Positions 33,329-42,391 are shown, counted from the stretch's first letter. The stretch is 64,000 nt of DNA from Streptococcus pseudopneumoniae (GCF_001072375.1 NZ_JVKV01000052.1:23334-87333), one strand, 5' to 3'. A program made the numbers and translations. The notes: generated by a model not told the origin, from the letters alone.

Positions 33329-35875
33329 TTAAGCTTTGCTATATTGAGCTACAACTGCTTCAACTGCTGCTTTTTCACGCTTAATCAATTCAACGCGAGC
33401 TGCGATATCCTTAATTCCCATGCGGATATTACGGCTAAGGGCAAGGTCAGAAAGTTGTGGTTCATAGAATGCCTTGTATTCTGCCAAGCGTTGCTCTGTT
33501 TTAAAGATGTGTGATGGGAAGATGACAAAACTGTCAAAACTCATATCACCACCAAGAGCTGCCTTAATCCAATCCCAGTTTTCACGTGCCCACACCCATA
33601 CAATTTCTTGAGTTGCTTGGTGTCCGAGGAATTGGAGATACCATGCTGAAAGGTCCTGTGGTTTCACGACAAATTTGTCCTTCCAAGTTGCAAGCAGTGT
33701 TTGGATGTTCTCTGCATCTGTCGCATAAGCAAGGGCTGCTGCCAATTGGCGTTTAAAGGCGGCATCTGTCGCATGAGTATAGAGATCGAGATAAGTTGCG
33801 ACCAATTCCTTAGTCTCATGGTGTTTCATTTCATTGATGAGAACTTGTGAACGAATAGCTGCTGGAAGTCCTGAAAGATTATCCTTGTGGGCTGCGAAAA
33901 TTTGGCTAGCAACTTGACTAGCTTCTTCATCATTTGAACGAATCATCATAGAAATGGTTAATTGACGAACCAATTCATCCTCATCAGATTCACCTTCTTT
34001 AGCTTCAAAGCCAAGACGGTCATAGTTGTAACGAGCCAGTTTAGCAATAAGGGCTTTAAAGGCTTTTTCTGCCTCTGTTCCTTCATCAATGAAGCGTTCA
34101 AGGGCTGTAATAACTTGAGAAACGGCAGCAACAACTAGGTAAGATTCTTCTTGTGCCAATTGATCCACTACTGGAAGCAAGTCTGCGTATGAAATGTGAC
34201 CAGCTTCAGCTAGCAAACGACGTTCTTGAACGATTTGAAGTTTGCTTGTGTTATCAAGTTCTACTAATTCTGAAAGAACAGCATCCAATAAGTCGCCTTG
34301 ATAGTCTGTAATGTAATGTGCTGTATTTTCTGTGTTAAGACGAAGGGCTCCTTTGTTTTCAGCAAGAAGTGCTGCATAGCCAGGAATTTCGATGCTTTCT
34401 GTTTCGAGAGTATCTGGTAGTCCTTTCCAGTTGCTGTTAAGTGGCACTACCCAGAGACGGTTCTTGTCTTCGTGTTCACCGATGAAGAATTGTTTTTGTG
34501 AAATCTTCAAAACATCATTTTCAACTGTGGCAGTAAGGACTGGATAACCAGGTTGTTCCAACCAAGAATCCATGAAAGCTGCTACATCACGACCAGATGC
34601 TTGTCCAAGTGCATTCCAAAGGTCACGACCAATGGTATTTCCGTATTGGTGTTTTTCAAAGTAAGCATGCAAACCTTTAGCAAAATCAGCATCTCCTAAC
34701 CAACGGCGAAGCATGTGCATGAGACGGCTTCCTTTGGCATAAACGATAGCACCATCGAAAAGCGTATTGATTTCATCTGGATGGCTAACTTCAACGTGGA
34801 CAGATTGAACACCATCTGTCGCATCACGTTTAAGAGCGGCTGGCACTCCACTTGTTTGGAAGTCTTCAAAGATATTCCAGCTTGGCTCGATAGCATCCAC
34901 ACAGACGTATTCCATCATGTTCGCGAAGCTTTCATTGAGCCAGAGGTCATCCCACCACTTCATAGTAACCAGGTTACCAAACCATTGGTGAGCAAGCTCA
35001 TGGGCAATAACGAGGGCTACTTGTTGACGGCTGGCAAAAGTAGAGTTCTCATCCACAACCAAGTAAACTTCACGATAAGTTACAAGACCCCAGTTTTCCA
35101 TAGCACCTGCTGAGAAGTCAGGAAGGGCGATGTGAAGAGATTGAGGAATTGGGTACTTGACTCCGTAGTAATCTTCGTAAAACTCGATTGAACGAACAGC
35201 GATATCCAGTGAGAAATCAAGGTTTGAAAGTGGATGCGCCTTAGTTGAGTATACACCTACCAAAGTACCATTTTTTGTCTTAGCAGTTACCCCTTGCAAA
35301 TCACCAGCAACGAAAGCTAGCAAGTAAGAAGACATACGCGGAGTTGTCTCAAACTTCCAGATACCAGTCTCTTTACGGTTTTCAACGTCAATCTCTGGCA
35401 TGTTAGACAAGGCAAGTTCGCCTTCTGCTTGGTCAAATCGAAGAGCTAGGTCAAAGGTTGCTTTAGCTTCTGGTTCGTCCACACATGGGAAGGCTTCGCG
35501 AGCAAAGTGACTTTCAAACTGAGTTGACAAAACTTCCTTCTTAACACCATCAACTGTATAGTAAGATGGGTAGATACCTGTCATGTTGTCTGTGATTTTA
35601 CCTGAAAAAGCAAGAACCAATTCAACTGAACCAGCTTCTTCAAGTTCGATATGAAGAGCTTCGTTTTCATTATCAACTATAAATGGACGAGCTTGACCTG
35701 CTACTTCAACAGAAGCAATCTCTAAGTCTTTTTGGTGAAGGGAAATGCGGTCACTTTTAGCTTGACCAGTAATAGTTACTTTTCCTGAAAAAGTCTTGGT
35801 CTCACGACTCAAGTCTAAAAATAAATCATAATGTTCAGGAACAAATTTTTCAATATAATGTTCTACTGCTTGCAT
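33329..35875 (-). CDS. pepN: Aminopeptidase N (lysyl aminopeptidase)
   Basis: 848 residues, M1 zinc metallopeptidase removing N-terminal residues from peptides in the cytoplasm. Motifs: GAMENWG (exopeptidase signature, about residues 258-264) and HELAHQW followed by NESFA, giving the HExxH...E zinc site (about 293-316). The C-terminal half is the helical ERAP-like domain. Two adjacent ATGs exist (35878, 35875); the second has better spacing from AGGAG and gives the known length. Confidence 0.97.
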   Translation of the reverse strand: MQAVEHYIEKFVPEHYDLFLDLSRETKTFSGKVTITGQAKSDRISLHQKDLEIASVEVAGQARPFIVDNENEALHIELEEAGSVELVLAFSGKITDNMTGIYPSYYTVDGVKKEVLSTQFESHFAREAFPCVDEPEAKATFDLALRFDQAEGELALSNMPEIDVENRKETGIWKFETTPRMSSYLLAFVAGDLQGVTAKTKNGTLVGVYSTKAHPLSNLDFSLDIAVRSIEFYEDYYGVKYPIPQSLHIALPDFSAGAMENWGLVTYREVYLVVDENSTFASRQQVALVIAHELAHQWFGNLVTMKWWDDLWLNESFANMMEYVCVDAIEPSWNIFEDFQTSGVPAALKRDATDGVQSVHVEVSHPDEINTLFDGAIVYAKGSRLMHMLRRWLGDADFAKGLHAYFEKHQYGNTIGRDLWNALGQASGRDVAAFMDSWLEQPGYPVLTATVENDVLKISQKQFFIGEHEDKNRLWVVPLNSNWKGLPDTLETESIEIPGYAALLAENKGALRLNTENTAHYITDYQGDLLDAVLSELVELDNTSKLQIVQERRLLAEAGHISYADLLPVVDQLAQEESYLVVAAVSQVITALERFIDEGTEAEKAFKALIAKLARYNYDRLGFEAKEGESDEDELVRQLTISMMIRSNDEEASQVASQIFAAHKDNLSGLPAAIRSQVLINEMKHHETKELVATYLDLYTHATDAAFKRQLAAALAYATDAENIQTLLATWKDKFVVKPQDLSAWYLQFLGHQATQEIVWVWARENWDWIKAALGGDMSFDSFVIFPSHIFKTEQRLAEYKAFYEPQLSDLALSRNIRMGIKDIAARVELIKREKAAVEAVVAQYSKA

Positions 35876-35997
35876 CATTTTCTCCTATTCTATATTTCTG
35901 AGCAAATGCTCTAGTTCAAACATACCTATTTTATCATATTTTAAGTCAGAAAAAAGCTTTGGACGGTGATTTCCAAAACTTTCTTCCTTCTAGTAGT

Positions 35998-36438
35998 CTA
36001 CAGAGGGTAGACCTTGCGAAATTCTTCTAAAACAACCTTGCTGTCAGGAGTAAAAGTCAGCCCAGCCTCCCTCATCCACTCGGTGAAAAAGTCCTCATGA
36101 ACCTGACGCCAATAGGCTAAAGATTTGTCTCCCTCACCTTCCTTGTAGGCATGGTCGGCTGAAACCTGATGGAAAGGCTGAACGGAAACCTTTGTAATTT
36201 CGACGATGCAAACAGCTTGATCCTTACTGTCTAAAATAACATCAAAAGTTCCTTCTTGTGGAAGGGGTTCGTCCTCTACTGCGTAAAGATCGTAAGCTGA
36301 GGCAGTTGCCGTTTTTTCGCCTGTAAACACCAGATCCGCTAAAAGGTCTGGATCCACTCCAAAGGCCCAGGCATCTATCTCATCTCCGATAGAGGGGTTG
36401 ATTTGCTTGTAGGCATTCCACATTTCTTGAGGTGTCAT
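35998..36438 (-). CDS. ASCH domain protein
   Basis: 146 residues. The ASCH beta-barrel (PUA-like) pattern is seen in FTGEKTATASAYDLYAVEDEPLPQEGTFDVILDSKDQAVCIVEITKV, including the G-K-T-A motif. ASCH proteins bind RNA or nucleotides; one bacterial subgroup is an N4-acetylcytidine amidohydrolase. Its ATG overlaps the stop of the PEP-synthase-like gene (ATGA), and AAGGAG precedes it. Third gene of the Nudix/PEP-like/ASCH operon. Confidence 0.85.
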   Translation of the reverse strand: MTPQEMWNAYKQINPSIGDEIDAWAFGVDPDLLADLVFTGEKTATASAYDLYAVEDEPLPQEGTFDVILDSKDQAVCIVEITKVSVQPFHQVSADHAYKEGEGDKSLAYWRQVHEDFFTEWMREAGLTFTPDSKVVLEEFRKVYPL

Positions 36439-37283
36439 AGGTTGCTCCTTTGTATTTTTTTACTTTCTTCTTTTACACGTTTGAGATGGTCTGGATGGTT
36501 AATTTTTAAATCAAAAATCTCTGGAATAGAACTATAATGGATAATGCACTTGATATCCATTTGATTCATTCTTTGCATGAAAGAAGCATTCAGATATCCT
36601 GCTACGGCGAAATCTATCTTTTTCATCCTTGCTTTATCCTGCATCTGTCTCAGCATTTCTAACATAATGGGACTTTCCATATCATGCCATTGACTGTTCC
36701 TCACAGTCGCAAAAACAAAAGAAGTCAAATCATTTATTCCCACTACAATCTTTGAAATACCAGTTTCCAGTATCCTGTCCAAGTCAAAATAAGCTGATGG
36801 TAATTCAATCATTGTTCCAACTTTTCCAGTAAAACCATGCTGGCGCAATACTCTAATAACTTGTTTTAACTGTTCAGCATCATTGACAAAAGGAAAAATA
36901 ACAGACAGATTGAGATTGGTTTGATAAACTTCTGTAACAACATTTGCTTCAGCATGAAATTCATCCAAACACGCCAGTAAACGCCTAGTTCCTCTATATC
37001 CAAATAAGGGGTGGCGTTCATCAAAATACTCTTTAGTCCCGTCTAGACAATTTGCTTCTGCATTTGTTAACTCTGAAAAGCGATACCAGACTTCTTCATC
37101 TGGGTACAAATGGCAAATAGTGTCTAGATAATCTTTTACAAATTGCTGACAACTTTTTAGCAGTATATTTTGACTGATCTCCCTCACCAAATATTCCCCA
37201 CGAATCATGCCGACGTGGTGCAATAGTTGTGGGTAAACTTTTTCAACAATTCTTTCGCCACTAAGAGCTAGTTGATTTTGCAT
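36435..37283 (-). CDS. Stand-alone PEP-synthase-like C-terminal domain
   Basis: 282 residues matching the PEP/pyruvate-binding TIM barrel of PEP synthase, PPDK and PTS enzyme I, without the swivelling His domain or ATP-grasp domain. Visible: VGMIRGEYL (23-31), RFSELTNAEAN (68-78), GYRGTRRL (95-102), VIFPFVNDAEQ (128-138), GTMIELPSAY (156-165) and GINDLTSF (182-189). These keep the substrate and metal residues (Arg68, Arg97, Glu160, Asn184, Asp185). The C-terminal catalytic Cys of the family is missing: the corresponding stretch reads FAVAGYL. It may therefore act as an aldolase/lyase or a binding protein. It overlaps the Nudix gene by 23 bases. Confidence 0.75.
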   Translation of the reverse strand: MQNQLALSGERIVEKVYPQLLHHVGMIRGEYLVREISQNILLKSCQQFVKDYLDTICHLYPDEEVWYRFSELTNAEANCLDGTKEYFDERHPLFGYRGTRRLLACLDEFHAEANVVTEVYQTNLNLSVIFPFVNDAEQLKQVIRVLRQHGFTGKVGTMIELPSAYFDLDRILETGISKIVVGINDLTSFVFATVRNSQWHDMESPIMLEMLRQMQDKARMKKIDFAVAGYLNASFMQRMNQMDIKCIIHYSSIPEIFDLKINHPDHLKRVKEESKKIQRSNL

Positions 37284-37761
37284 GTTTTACCTTCCAATTC
37301 TTATAGCTTGTCATGTCCAATTCTGGAAATCCTCGTAACTCTGCCTTCACCTTCAATACTAAGGGGGAGGCATTTTCTTCGGTAATCTGCTCAAGAGGAA
37401 GCCAAATTGCCTTTGCTGAATCATTGCTTCCGTCAAGAACTTCCTGAGGAAGGGATTTTTGAGAACGTTCTAAATCAAGTACTATATCATAAAAGGCCAT
37501 GATATGATGTACTGCGAAGTCTTGCCCCTCTTCTTGAACCATCACATCATAAATCCTAGGATTTGAATAACTGCTAAGAGTATAGCCTGTCTCTTCAAGA
37601 ACTTCTCTCTTGAGAGTTTCTGTCAGCCCCTCCCCTACTTCCTGACTACCACCAGGTAAATCAAAACGATGCTGATAGGGGCCTCTCGTTTTTTCAATGC
37701 AAAGCAATTTCCCGTCTTGAAGACAGACCCCGTATACACCAAAGTGATTTTTGATTTCCAT
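37261..37761 (-). CDS. Nudix hydrolase
   Basis: 166 residues. The Nudix box is complete from Gly38 to Tyr60 (G-x5-E-x7-REVLEETGY). It would hydrolyse a nucleoside diphosphate linked to another moiety; the substrate cannot be read from the sequence. AAAGAGTGG precedes the ATG. First gene of a three-gene set with the PEP-like barrel and ASCH protein, overlapping the former. Confidence 0.9.
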   Translation of the reverse strand: MEIKNHFGVYGVCLQDGKLLCIEKTRGPYQHRFDLPGGSQEVGEGLTETLKREVLEETGYTLSSYSNPRIYDVMVQEEGQDFAVHHIMAFYDIVLDLERSQKSLPQEVLDGSNDSAKAIWLPLEQITEENASPLVLKVKAELRGFPELDMTSYKNWKVKHAKSTSS

Positions 37762-37800
37762 ATTCCACTCTTTCTAAAAGTCAAAGATTTCTAGCTCACT

Positions 37801-38406
37801 TTATCCCTTAAAAGGAAAGAGGCTATAGATTTCATGTTCCTTGATATACTTCTTCAGTATCTCCATATTCTCTTCAATTTTTGCCTGAATATCTGTCTCT
37901 TCACACGTTGACTCAGCAATAAAGAGGTGAATCTTCAATAAATCTGTCAAGTATAGCAGACGACGTTCCATTTCTGATTCAGGACTTGATTCTTGCTTAA
38001 TTTTTGCAAGCTTTTGCTCCAAGCTATCACCATTCAAAAATCTCTGATGAACTTTCCTTCTTATGTTTTGAGTGGATTCCTCCCCTTGTTCTAACGGAGA
38101 CAAAAGGAGTTTTTTATAGGCAGATAGCTTATTTTCTGTTTCTCTTTCCATATAGGCCAATAAAATCAGAGAACTGTCAACAAAGGTCCAAGTGTTATAA
38201 TTTCCTTCAAATGGGACTTGTATGACACTCTCCAATAATTTCTTAGCCATTTCCTCTTGACCATCTAGATAAAGTAGATAGGCCAGATGATTTAGCGATT
38301 CGAGATAGATAGCTTGGGTTTTCTTATTCTTTTTGGGGATCAGGTTTAAATACGAGACTAACTCAAGATTATTTTCAACCTCTTCGATTAGTTCTTTAAC
38401 ATTCAT
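37801..38406 (-). CDS. Hypothetical helical-repeat protein
   Basis: 201 residues, almost wholly helical, acidic. Segments such as LESLNHLAYLLYLDGQEEMAKKLLESVI look like TPR units (about residues 33-62), and it resembles the DUF6707-type proteins, though I am not sure. AGGAG precedes the ATG. It is the downstream end of a run of small immunity-like genes on one strand and may be one of them. Confidence 0.6.
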   Translation of the reverse strand: MNVKELIEEVENNLELVSYLNLIPKKNKKTQAIYLESLNHLAYLLYLDGQEEMAKKLLESVIQVPFEGNYNTWTFVDSSLILLAYMERETENKLSAYKKLLLSPLEQGEESTQNIRRKVHQRFLNGDSLEQKLAKIKQESSPESEMERRLLYLTDLLKIHLFIAESTCEETDIQAKIEENMEILKKYIKEHEIYSLFPFKG

Positions 38407-38466
38407 TTCTTTTCTCCTATCCAGTTCACTTTTTGTTATTTAGAAAGGCTTTTTCTCAGATTAATT

Positions 38467-39018
38467 TTACCGAAATAGATATTCTTTCGCTGTCACTTGG
38501 ACATCCTGGGAAAGGTAGCGCTCTATCAAGTCACCTGTCCCAGCAATAAATTCCTCCTGTGGGATATATTCTCTTTGGTTCCAAACATTTGAAAAAGCAA
38601 AATAGAACTCAAAAAACTCCGTCAAACTTGCGCCGAGTTTGTAAAAATTGGGATCTCCAGGACTGCCCGCGTAAACAGGAGATTTTTCATCTTTCATATC
38701 GCAGAAAAGAATATCGTCTGTATCTGTAGTAGCGAATATCTGGTATTGCCCTTCACTAAATTGAAGAACATCTTGTAAGGCCCAAGATTCAACTGCCCTT
38801 GCAGGAGAATCTAATGGCAACAAAATGATATTAAAATTTTGATTAGCAAAAAATAACTCCTCTTTGAACACTATGTGTTGATAATAATCAAGCAATTCTC
38901 CTGTCAAATTTGAAGACTGGATCCTTAATTTTTCATTTGAAAAATTAACCGATTGGGGAATAAACGTTGTTTCCTCATAGAGTTTAATAATCTTTTTTAA
39001 TACAGTAACTACTGCCAT
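38467..39018 (-). CDS. SUKH/SMI1-like protein, probable immunity family
   Basis: 183 residues, start at 39018 (GAGGTG upstream; an earlier in-frame start lacks spacing). The segment YQIFATTDTDDILFCDMKDEKSPVYAGSPGDPNFYKLGASLTEFFEFYF carries the usual SUKH pattern: hydrophobic strands, acidic turn, SPVY, then the 'tEFfefy' helix. SUKH proteins neutralise polymorphic toxins, often nucleases. No toxin gene is adjacent. Confidence 0.55.
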   Translation of the reverse strand: MAVVTVLKKIIKLYEETTFIPQSVNFSNEKLRIQSSNLTGELLDYYQHIVFKEELFFANQNFNIILLPLDSPARAVESWALQDVLQFSEGQYQIFATTDTDDILFCDMKDEKSPVYAGSPGDPNFYKLGASLTEFFEFYFAFSNVWNQREYIPQEEFIAGTGDLIERYLSQDVQVTAKEYLFR

Positions 39019-39156
39019 TTTTCTCACCTCAGTCAATCCTCTTACGTCTCATTTAAGAATTCCAGCCATATCTTCACATCTGAATTTATCTTATGTGCAA
39101 TCTCACTCCTTATGAGATTCGTTTATTTATAACGGAACTTCATAAATCTAGGAGAG

Positions 39157-39498
39157 CTACTTAGAGTCAAAAGGCATAAAGCTATCATGCTGATTATAAT
39201 AATTCAAAGCTTCGACCAAGTCTTGGAGACTTGCATCTGTTTTTTCCTCAAGTGCGACTGCAAGGACATCAATCAACTGCTCTCCATAGTAGACTAGCTG
39301 GAGATCTTGCTCCGATGCATCAGCTGGGTAGACATCAGAGTCGTCCACTACATCCGGATAATCTGATACCCAATAAAGGCAATCCAGTTTCAGTTCTCCA
39401 TCCTCCTTGCCATAGAGACAAAAATTATCTGAAGATAACTGGTCCACGCGCACCTGCTCGATTATCTGCTCTAGTGAAAGTTCTTGGTGTTTTCGCAT
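39157..39498 (-). CDS. Small acidic protein, possible immunity family
   Basis: 113 residues, strongly acidic (DYPDVVDDSDVYPADASEQD), mixed strands and helices. It resembles the small acidic immunity-like proteins around polymorphic toxins (DUF7716-like), but I cannot assign it firmly. AAAGGAG precedes the ATG. Lies between two SUKH-like genes. Confidence 0.5.
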   Translation of the reverse strand: MRKHQELSLEQIIEQVRVDQLSSDNFCLYGKEDGELKLDCLYWVSDYPDVVDDSDVYPADASEQDLQLVYYGEQLIDVLAVALEEKTDASLQDLVEALNYYNQHDSFMPFDSK

Positions 39499-39516
39499 CC
39501 TGTCTCCTTTTTAATC

Positions 39517-39936
39517 TCACTCTTCAACAAAAGAGTTCAAAAATTCCTCAAAAGAAGCCCATTGACCATAGATCTCAGCTTTCTCTTCTAAAACATAGAA
39601 ATAAACCTTACCATAATCTTCTTCCCTTAGAGAAAGAGCGTAATTGCCAGAACCAGGATCATATGCGAAATGGAGAAGGTCTGTAGCCCTAAATCCTGCA
39701 GGCACAGCCTCATCATCATACCATGTAAGAGACTTGCTCATCTCCTCAAGTGAATTAAAGGAATTGAAAGGAAAGAGGTGATGTTCATCGTGGACACCAC
39801 TTACTTGAGGCTGACCACCGTTGTGCTTGAGATAAAAGTCCATCATAGCCTCCGGTAATTTCTTCCCAAGAATCTCCTCAAATTGTAAAAATTCTTCTTT
39901 TGAAATTGGTGAATCTGCTTCTAGCACTCTAAACAT
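39517..39936 (-). CDS. SMI1/KNR4 (SUKH) family protein
   Basis: 139 residues. Classical SUKH layout: ISKEEFLQFEEILGKKLPEAMMDFYLKHNGGQP (helix, LP..., NGG; residues 11-43), then FAYDPGSGNYALSL (D.G.N) and a C-terminal helix ASFEEFLNSF. AAGGAAG precedes the ATG. Likely an immunity protein against a toxin delivered by contact-dependent or WXG/T7-type systems; the partner is not in this window. Confidence 0.8.
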   Translation of the reverse strand: MFRVLEADSPISKEEFLQFEEILGKKLPEAMMDFYLKHNGGQPQVSGVHDEHHLFPFNSFNSLEEMSKSLTWYDDEAVPAGFRATDLLHFAYDPGSGNYALSLREEDYGKVYFYVLEEKAEIYGQWASFEEFLNSFVEE

Positions 39937-39954
39937 GATTACTTCCTTCCTTTT

Positions 39955-40290
39955 TTACAATTCTTCTTCCAAGACCTTGTCAATAAAGTCATAGACTGTA
40001 GTAGCAACTTTTTTCATTTCTAGGGAGCCTAAAGTACCCAGGTCATTTTCATAAATATAATCATCAGAATTTTTCTTAATAAAGTAAGCCAAATCTCCTT
40101 CCTGTCCAATCATAAAATAATCTGGCTCTGTTTCCTCAATCTGATAAGTCTCATTTCGCTCTTGAAGATCCTCCTTAGCATACAAACAGATGCCTGAATC
40201 TTCAATTTCATAGGGGTCAATCTCTTCCCACTCTGATAAAAACTGGTAGTAGAGATTGGGCAAGACAAATCCAAACTCATCTCTTTTCAT
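39955..40290 (-). CDS. SMI1/KNR4-like (SUKH) protein, short
   Basis: 111 residues. ICLYAKEDLQERNETYQI followed by PDYFMIGQEGDLAYFI and DLGTLGSLEMKKVA is the pattern of the short SMI1/KNR4-like family (acidic turn, IG..GD, then a terminal helix). GAGGTAAGCT precedes the ATG. First of four to five immunity-like genes reading leftwards. Confidence 0.75.
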   Translation of the reverse strand: MKRDEFGFVLPNLYYQFLSEWEEIDPYEIEDSGICLYAKEDLQERNETYQIEETEPDYFMIGQEGDLAYFIKKNSDDYIYENDLGTLGSLEMKKVATTVYDFIDKVLEEEL

Positions 40291-40326
40291 AGCTTACCTC
40301 CACATATTCACTGAGTATCAACTATA

Positions 40327-41025
40327 TTACTTCAAAGACCAACCACCATCAATAGTCAGGACTTGTCCCTGCATGGCACTCGCTTTTCCACTTGCTAAAA
40401 AGAGGCTAACTTCAGCAACTTCACCTGGCTCAATCCAGCGTTTGATAGGTGTTTCACTAGCTACCCAGTCCGCCAAACCACCTGGTTCAAAATCAGCTGC
40501 CGTCATACCCGTCTTAACTGCACCTGGTGCGATTCCAAAGACCTGGATACCTTCTTCTGCATAGTCCAGAGCTAATTGCTTGGTAAATCCAGACAAGGCG
40601 TGTTTAGAAGAGGTATAGGCGTGACCACCACCGCCTGCTAGATTTGAAGCGATGGAGCACATATTGATGATAATCCCATGTTTATGTTCCAGCATGTGTG
40701 TCAAATAATAGCGGGTCAACTCTACTGGAGTTACGTAATTGATTTCAAAAATCTCTTGGATTTCTTGGGCGGATTGTTCTAGTAAGGGCTTGTAGTCATC
40801 CAATACACCTGCCGTATTACATAAAATATCCACCTGAGGACACCAGTCAAAAATTGGTTCTAAGTCAAGTGTTAAATCACGTTGTAGAAAGTGAAAGTCG
40901 CCTTGTAAGGCAGGCTTTTCACCCTGATCCACTCCGAAAACCTGATAACCTTTTTCTAAAAAGAGTCGAGCCTGTGCTAGGCCAATCCCTGAGCTAACAC
41001 CCGTAATGAGTACACGTTTAGTCAT
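40327..41025 (-). CDS. Short-chain dehydrogenase/reductase
   Basis: 232 residues, classical SDR. NAD(P) motif GVSSGIG (about residues 9-15), NTAG (about 69-72), catalytic Ser in NMCSIAS and YTSSK (Tyr/Lys, about 136-140), C-terminal GQVLTIDGGWS. FabG-like, but the substrate is unknown; no other fatty-acid gene is near. The start overlaps the DUF2829 gene by eight bases. Confidence 0.9.
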   Translation of the reverse strand: MTKRVLITGVSSGIGLAQARLFLEKGYQVFGVDQGEKPALQGDFHFLQRDLTLDLEPIFDWCPQVDILCNTAGVLDDYKPLLEQSAQEIQEIFEINYVTPVELTRYYLTHMLEHKHGIIINMCSIASNLAGGGGHAYTSSKHALSGFTKQLALDYAEEGIQVFGIAPGAVKTGMTAADFEPGGLADWVASETPIKRWIEPGEVAEVSLFLASGKASAMQGQVLTIDGGWSLK

Positions 41026-41254
41026 GGACTTCCACCCAGTCTGTTGCTAGGACATCACAAGGGGTTGGACTCCACATAGAAAAACCTTCCCCTTCTCCAG
41101 ATACGTTGATGAGGAAATAAGGTGTCACTTCAAGGGCGACCCCGTTTTGCTCGATAGTATCAAAGAGCTGGACATAGTTTTCAGTCCCACCCCAGCCAGT
41201 ACGTACATATTTTTTCTTAGCCTTTAGTCCAGGCAAAATTTCTTCAAATGTCAT
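41018..41254 (-). CDS. DUF2829 family protein
   Basis: 78 residues. FEEILPGLKAKKKYVRTGWGGTENYVQLFD... and MWSPTPCDVLATDWVEV match DUF2829, a small family also seen in phages (gp-like 'MW1434' proteins). Function unknown. AAGGAG precedes the ATG; translationally coupled to the SDR. Confidence 0.85.
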   Translation of the reverse strand: MTFEEILPGLKAKKKYVRTGWGGTENYVQLFDTIEQNGVALEVTPYFLINVSGEGEGFSMWSPTPCDVLATDWVEVHD

Positions 41255-41300
41255 GTTTTTCTCCTTTGTTATCTATGAATCTTAATTTAATTATAACAAA

Positions 41301-41322
41301 AAACCGTTTTCCAACGGCTTTT
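41301..41322 (-). terminator. Terminator of the nuclease gene
   Basis: CCGTT (41304-41308) pairs with AACGG (41313-41317), extended by A/T pairs, then a T run on the minus strand. Confidence 0.8.
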
Positions 41323-41362
41323 TGACTGTGATTATTCTGATTTATATAACTTGAGAAAACTA

Positions 41363-42391
41363 TCACCATTGCAATCCAGCTTCTCTAATTTCCTTTTTAG
41401 AGGCAAACTTTCCATTTGGTCGATGCCATCTTCCATTTCTATCTCTAAAGTAGCCACCTGTATTACTACTTTGTGATTCTTCTTCTGCTGGCGCTTCAGT
41501 TTCCTGCTGTGTCTGTTCTTCTTTAGCCTTCTCTTCTGCTTCTTTTTTAGCTTTTTCTTGTGCTTCTTTTTCTTCAGCCTCTTTCTTAGCCTTTTCCTCG
41601 GCTGCCTTAAGCTCTGCAGCGCGTTCTTCAGCTGACTTGACCGTATTCTTTGCAGTACCATCTGCATAATTTATTTCAGCATTGGCTGAAACGTTATCCA
41701 AGGCGACATGGGTTACGGAATACTTATCAATTTTTTCCTTGCTACTACCTAATTTAATTTCAAGCAAATTCCCATCCTGATCAATTCCTACATACTGTAA
41801 GATAATCTGTCTTGGAATCAATTCATTATCCTTATAGACAGCTGTCACCTTATAGTCAAGGTAATAGTTTGGATGATTTGCAAGCCATGAATCAAGTCCA
41901 TTTTCATAATAGAGCATGCTACTTTGATTTTTGTCATCCGTTCCAGTAAAGGCACCTGTATTTAACCAGGCTGTCATAGGAACTAGATTGTGGCCTTCAT
42001 CGTTGAGTCCACTAAATTGATAACCAACTAAATGACCGCGATTCATCAGCCAAGCCTCTTTAGAACCATCTCCGTAGTAAAATTTATAGTTATGCCATCC
42101 AACTGGATCAAAGGTTAATTTAGCTTCTCTCTTTTCTTGAGGCTCATCACTATCTTTCAGCTGAATATGAGCATAGGTTGCACGAGATTTGGAATCCAGT
42201 TCTCCAAGTTCAAGTTGCTTTTCGTTTCTAAAAGTAAGTAAGCCAGCTTCCTTGTATAACTTTGTATTATTCTGCGTAGTCTGTTCAGTCGTTACAGGTT
42301 CAGCTACTTTCGCCTCTTCTTTATGTTTCGAGCAGCCAACAGATGTCAGTAATGAAAGTAAAACAACAGAAGTCAAAACTATTCTTTTCAT
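41363..42391 (-). CDS. Secreted DNA/RNA non-specific endonuclease
   Basis: 342 residues. Signal peptide with a lipobox-like end (TSVGC, Cys20, though Ser at -3 is unusual). The nuclease domain (about 45-240) contains LMNRGHLVGYQFSGLND (His of the NRGH/DRGH motif) and NLVPMTAWLN, the beta-beta-alpha-metal catalytic core shared with EndA-type nucleases. A Lys/Glu/Ala-rich coiled coil follows (about 247-300), then a 30-residue C-terminal module (YFRDRNGRWHRPNGKF). It would degrade DNA/RNA at the cell surface. It is a paralogue of, and distinct from, the competence nuclease EndA, which lies elsewhere in pneumococcus. Confidence 0.85.
   Translation of the reverse strand: MKRIVLTSVVLLSLLTSVGCSKHKEEAKVAEPVTTEQTTQNNTKLYKEAGLLTFRNEKQLELGELDSKSRATYAHIQLKDSDEPQEKREAKLTFDPVGWHNYKFYYGDGSKEAWLMNRGHLVGYQFSGLNDEGHNLVPMTAWLNTGAFTGTDDKNQSSMLYYENGLDSWLANHPNYYLDYKVTAVYKDNELIPRQIILQYVGIDQDGNLLEIKLGSSKEKIDKYSVTHVALDNVSANAEINYADGTAKNTVKSAEERAAELKAAEEKAKKEAEEKEAQEKAKKEAEEKAKEEQTQQETEAPAEEESQSSNTGGYFRDRNGRWHRPNGKFASKKEIREAGLQW

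Noticed and set aside
41332..41667. Very basic open frame antiparallel-phase within the nuclease gene
   Set aside because: It is the shifted reading of the repetitive Lys/Glu/Ala coding region; no ribosome binding site and the nuclease frame explains the sequence.
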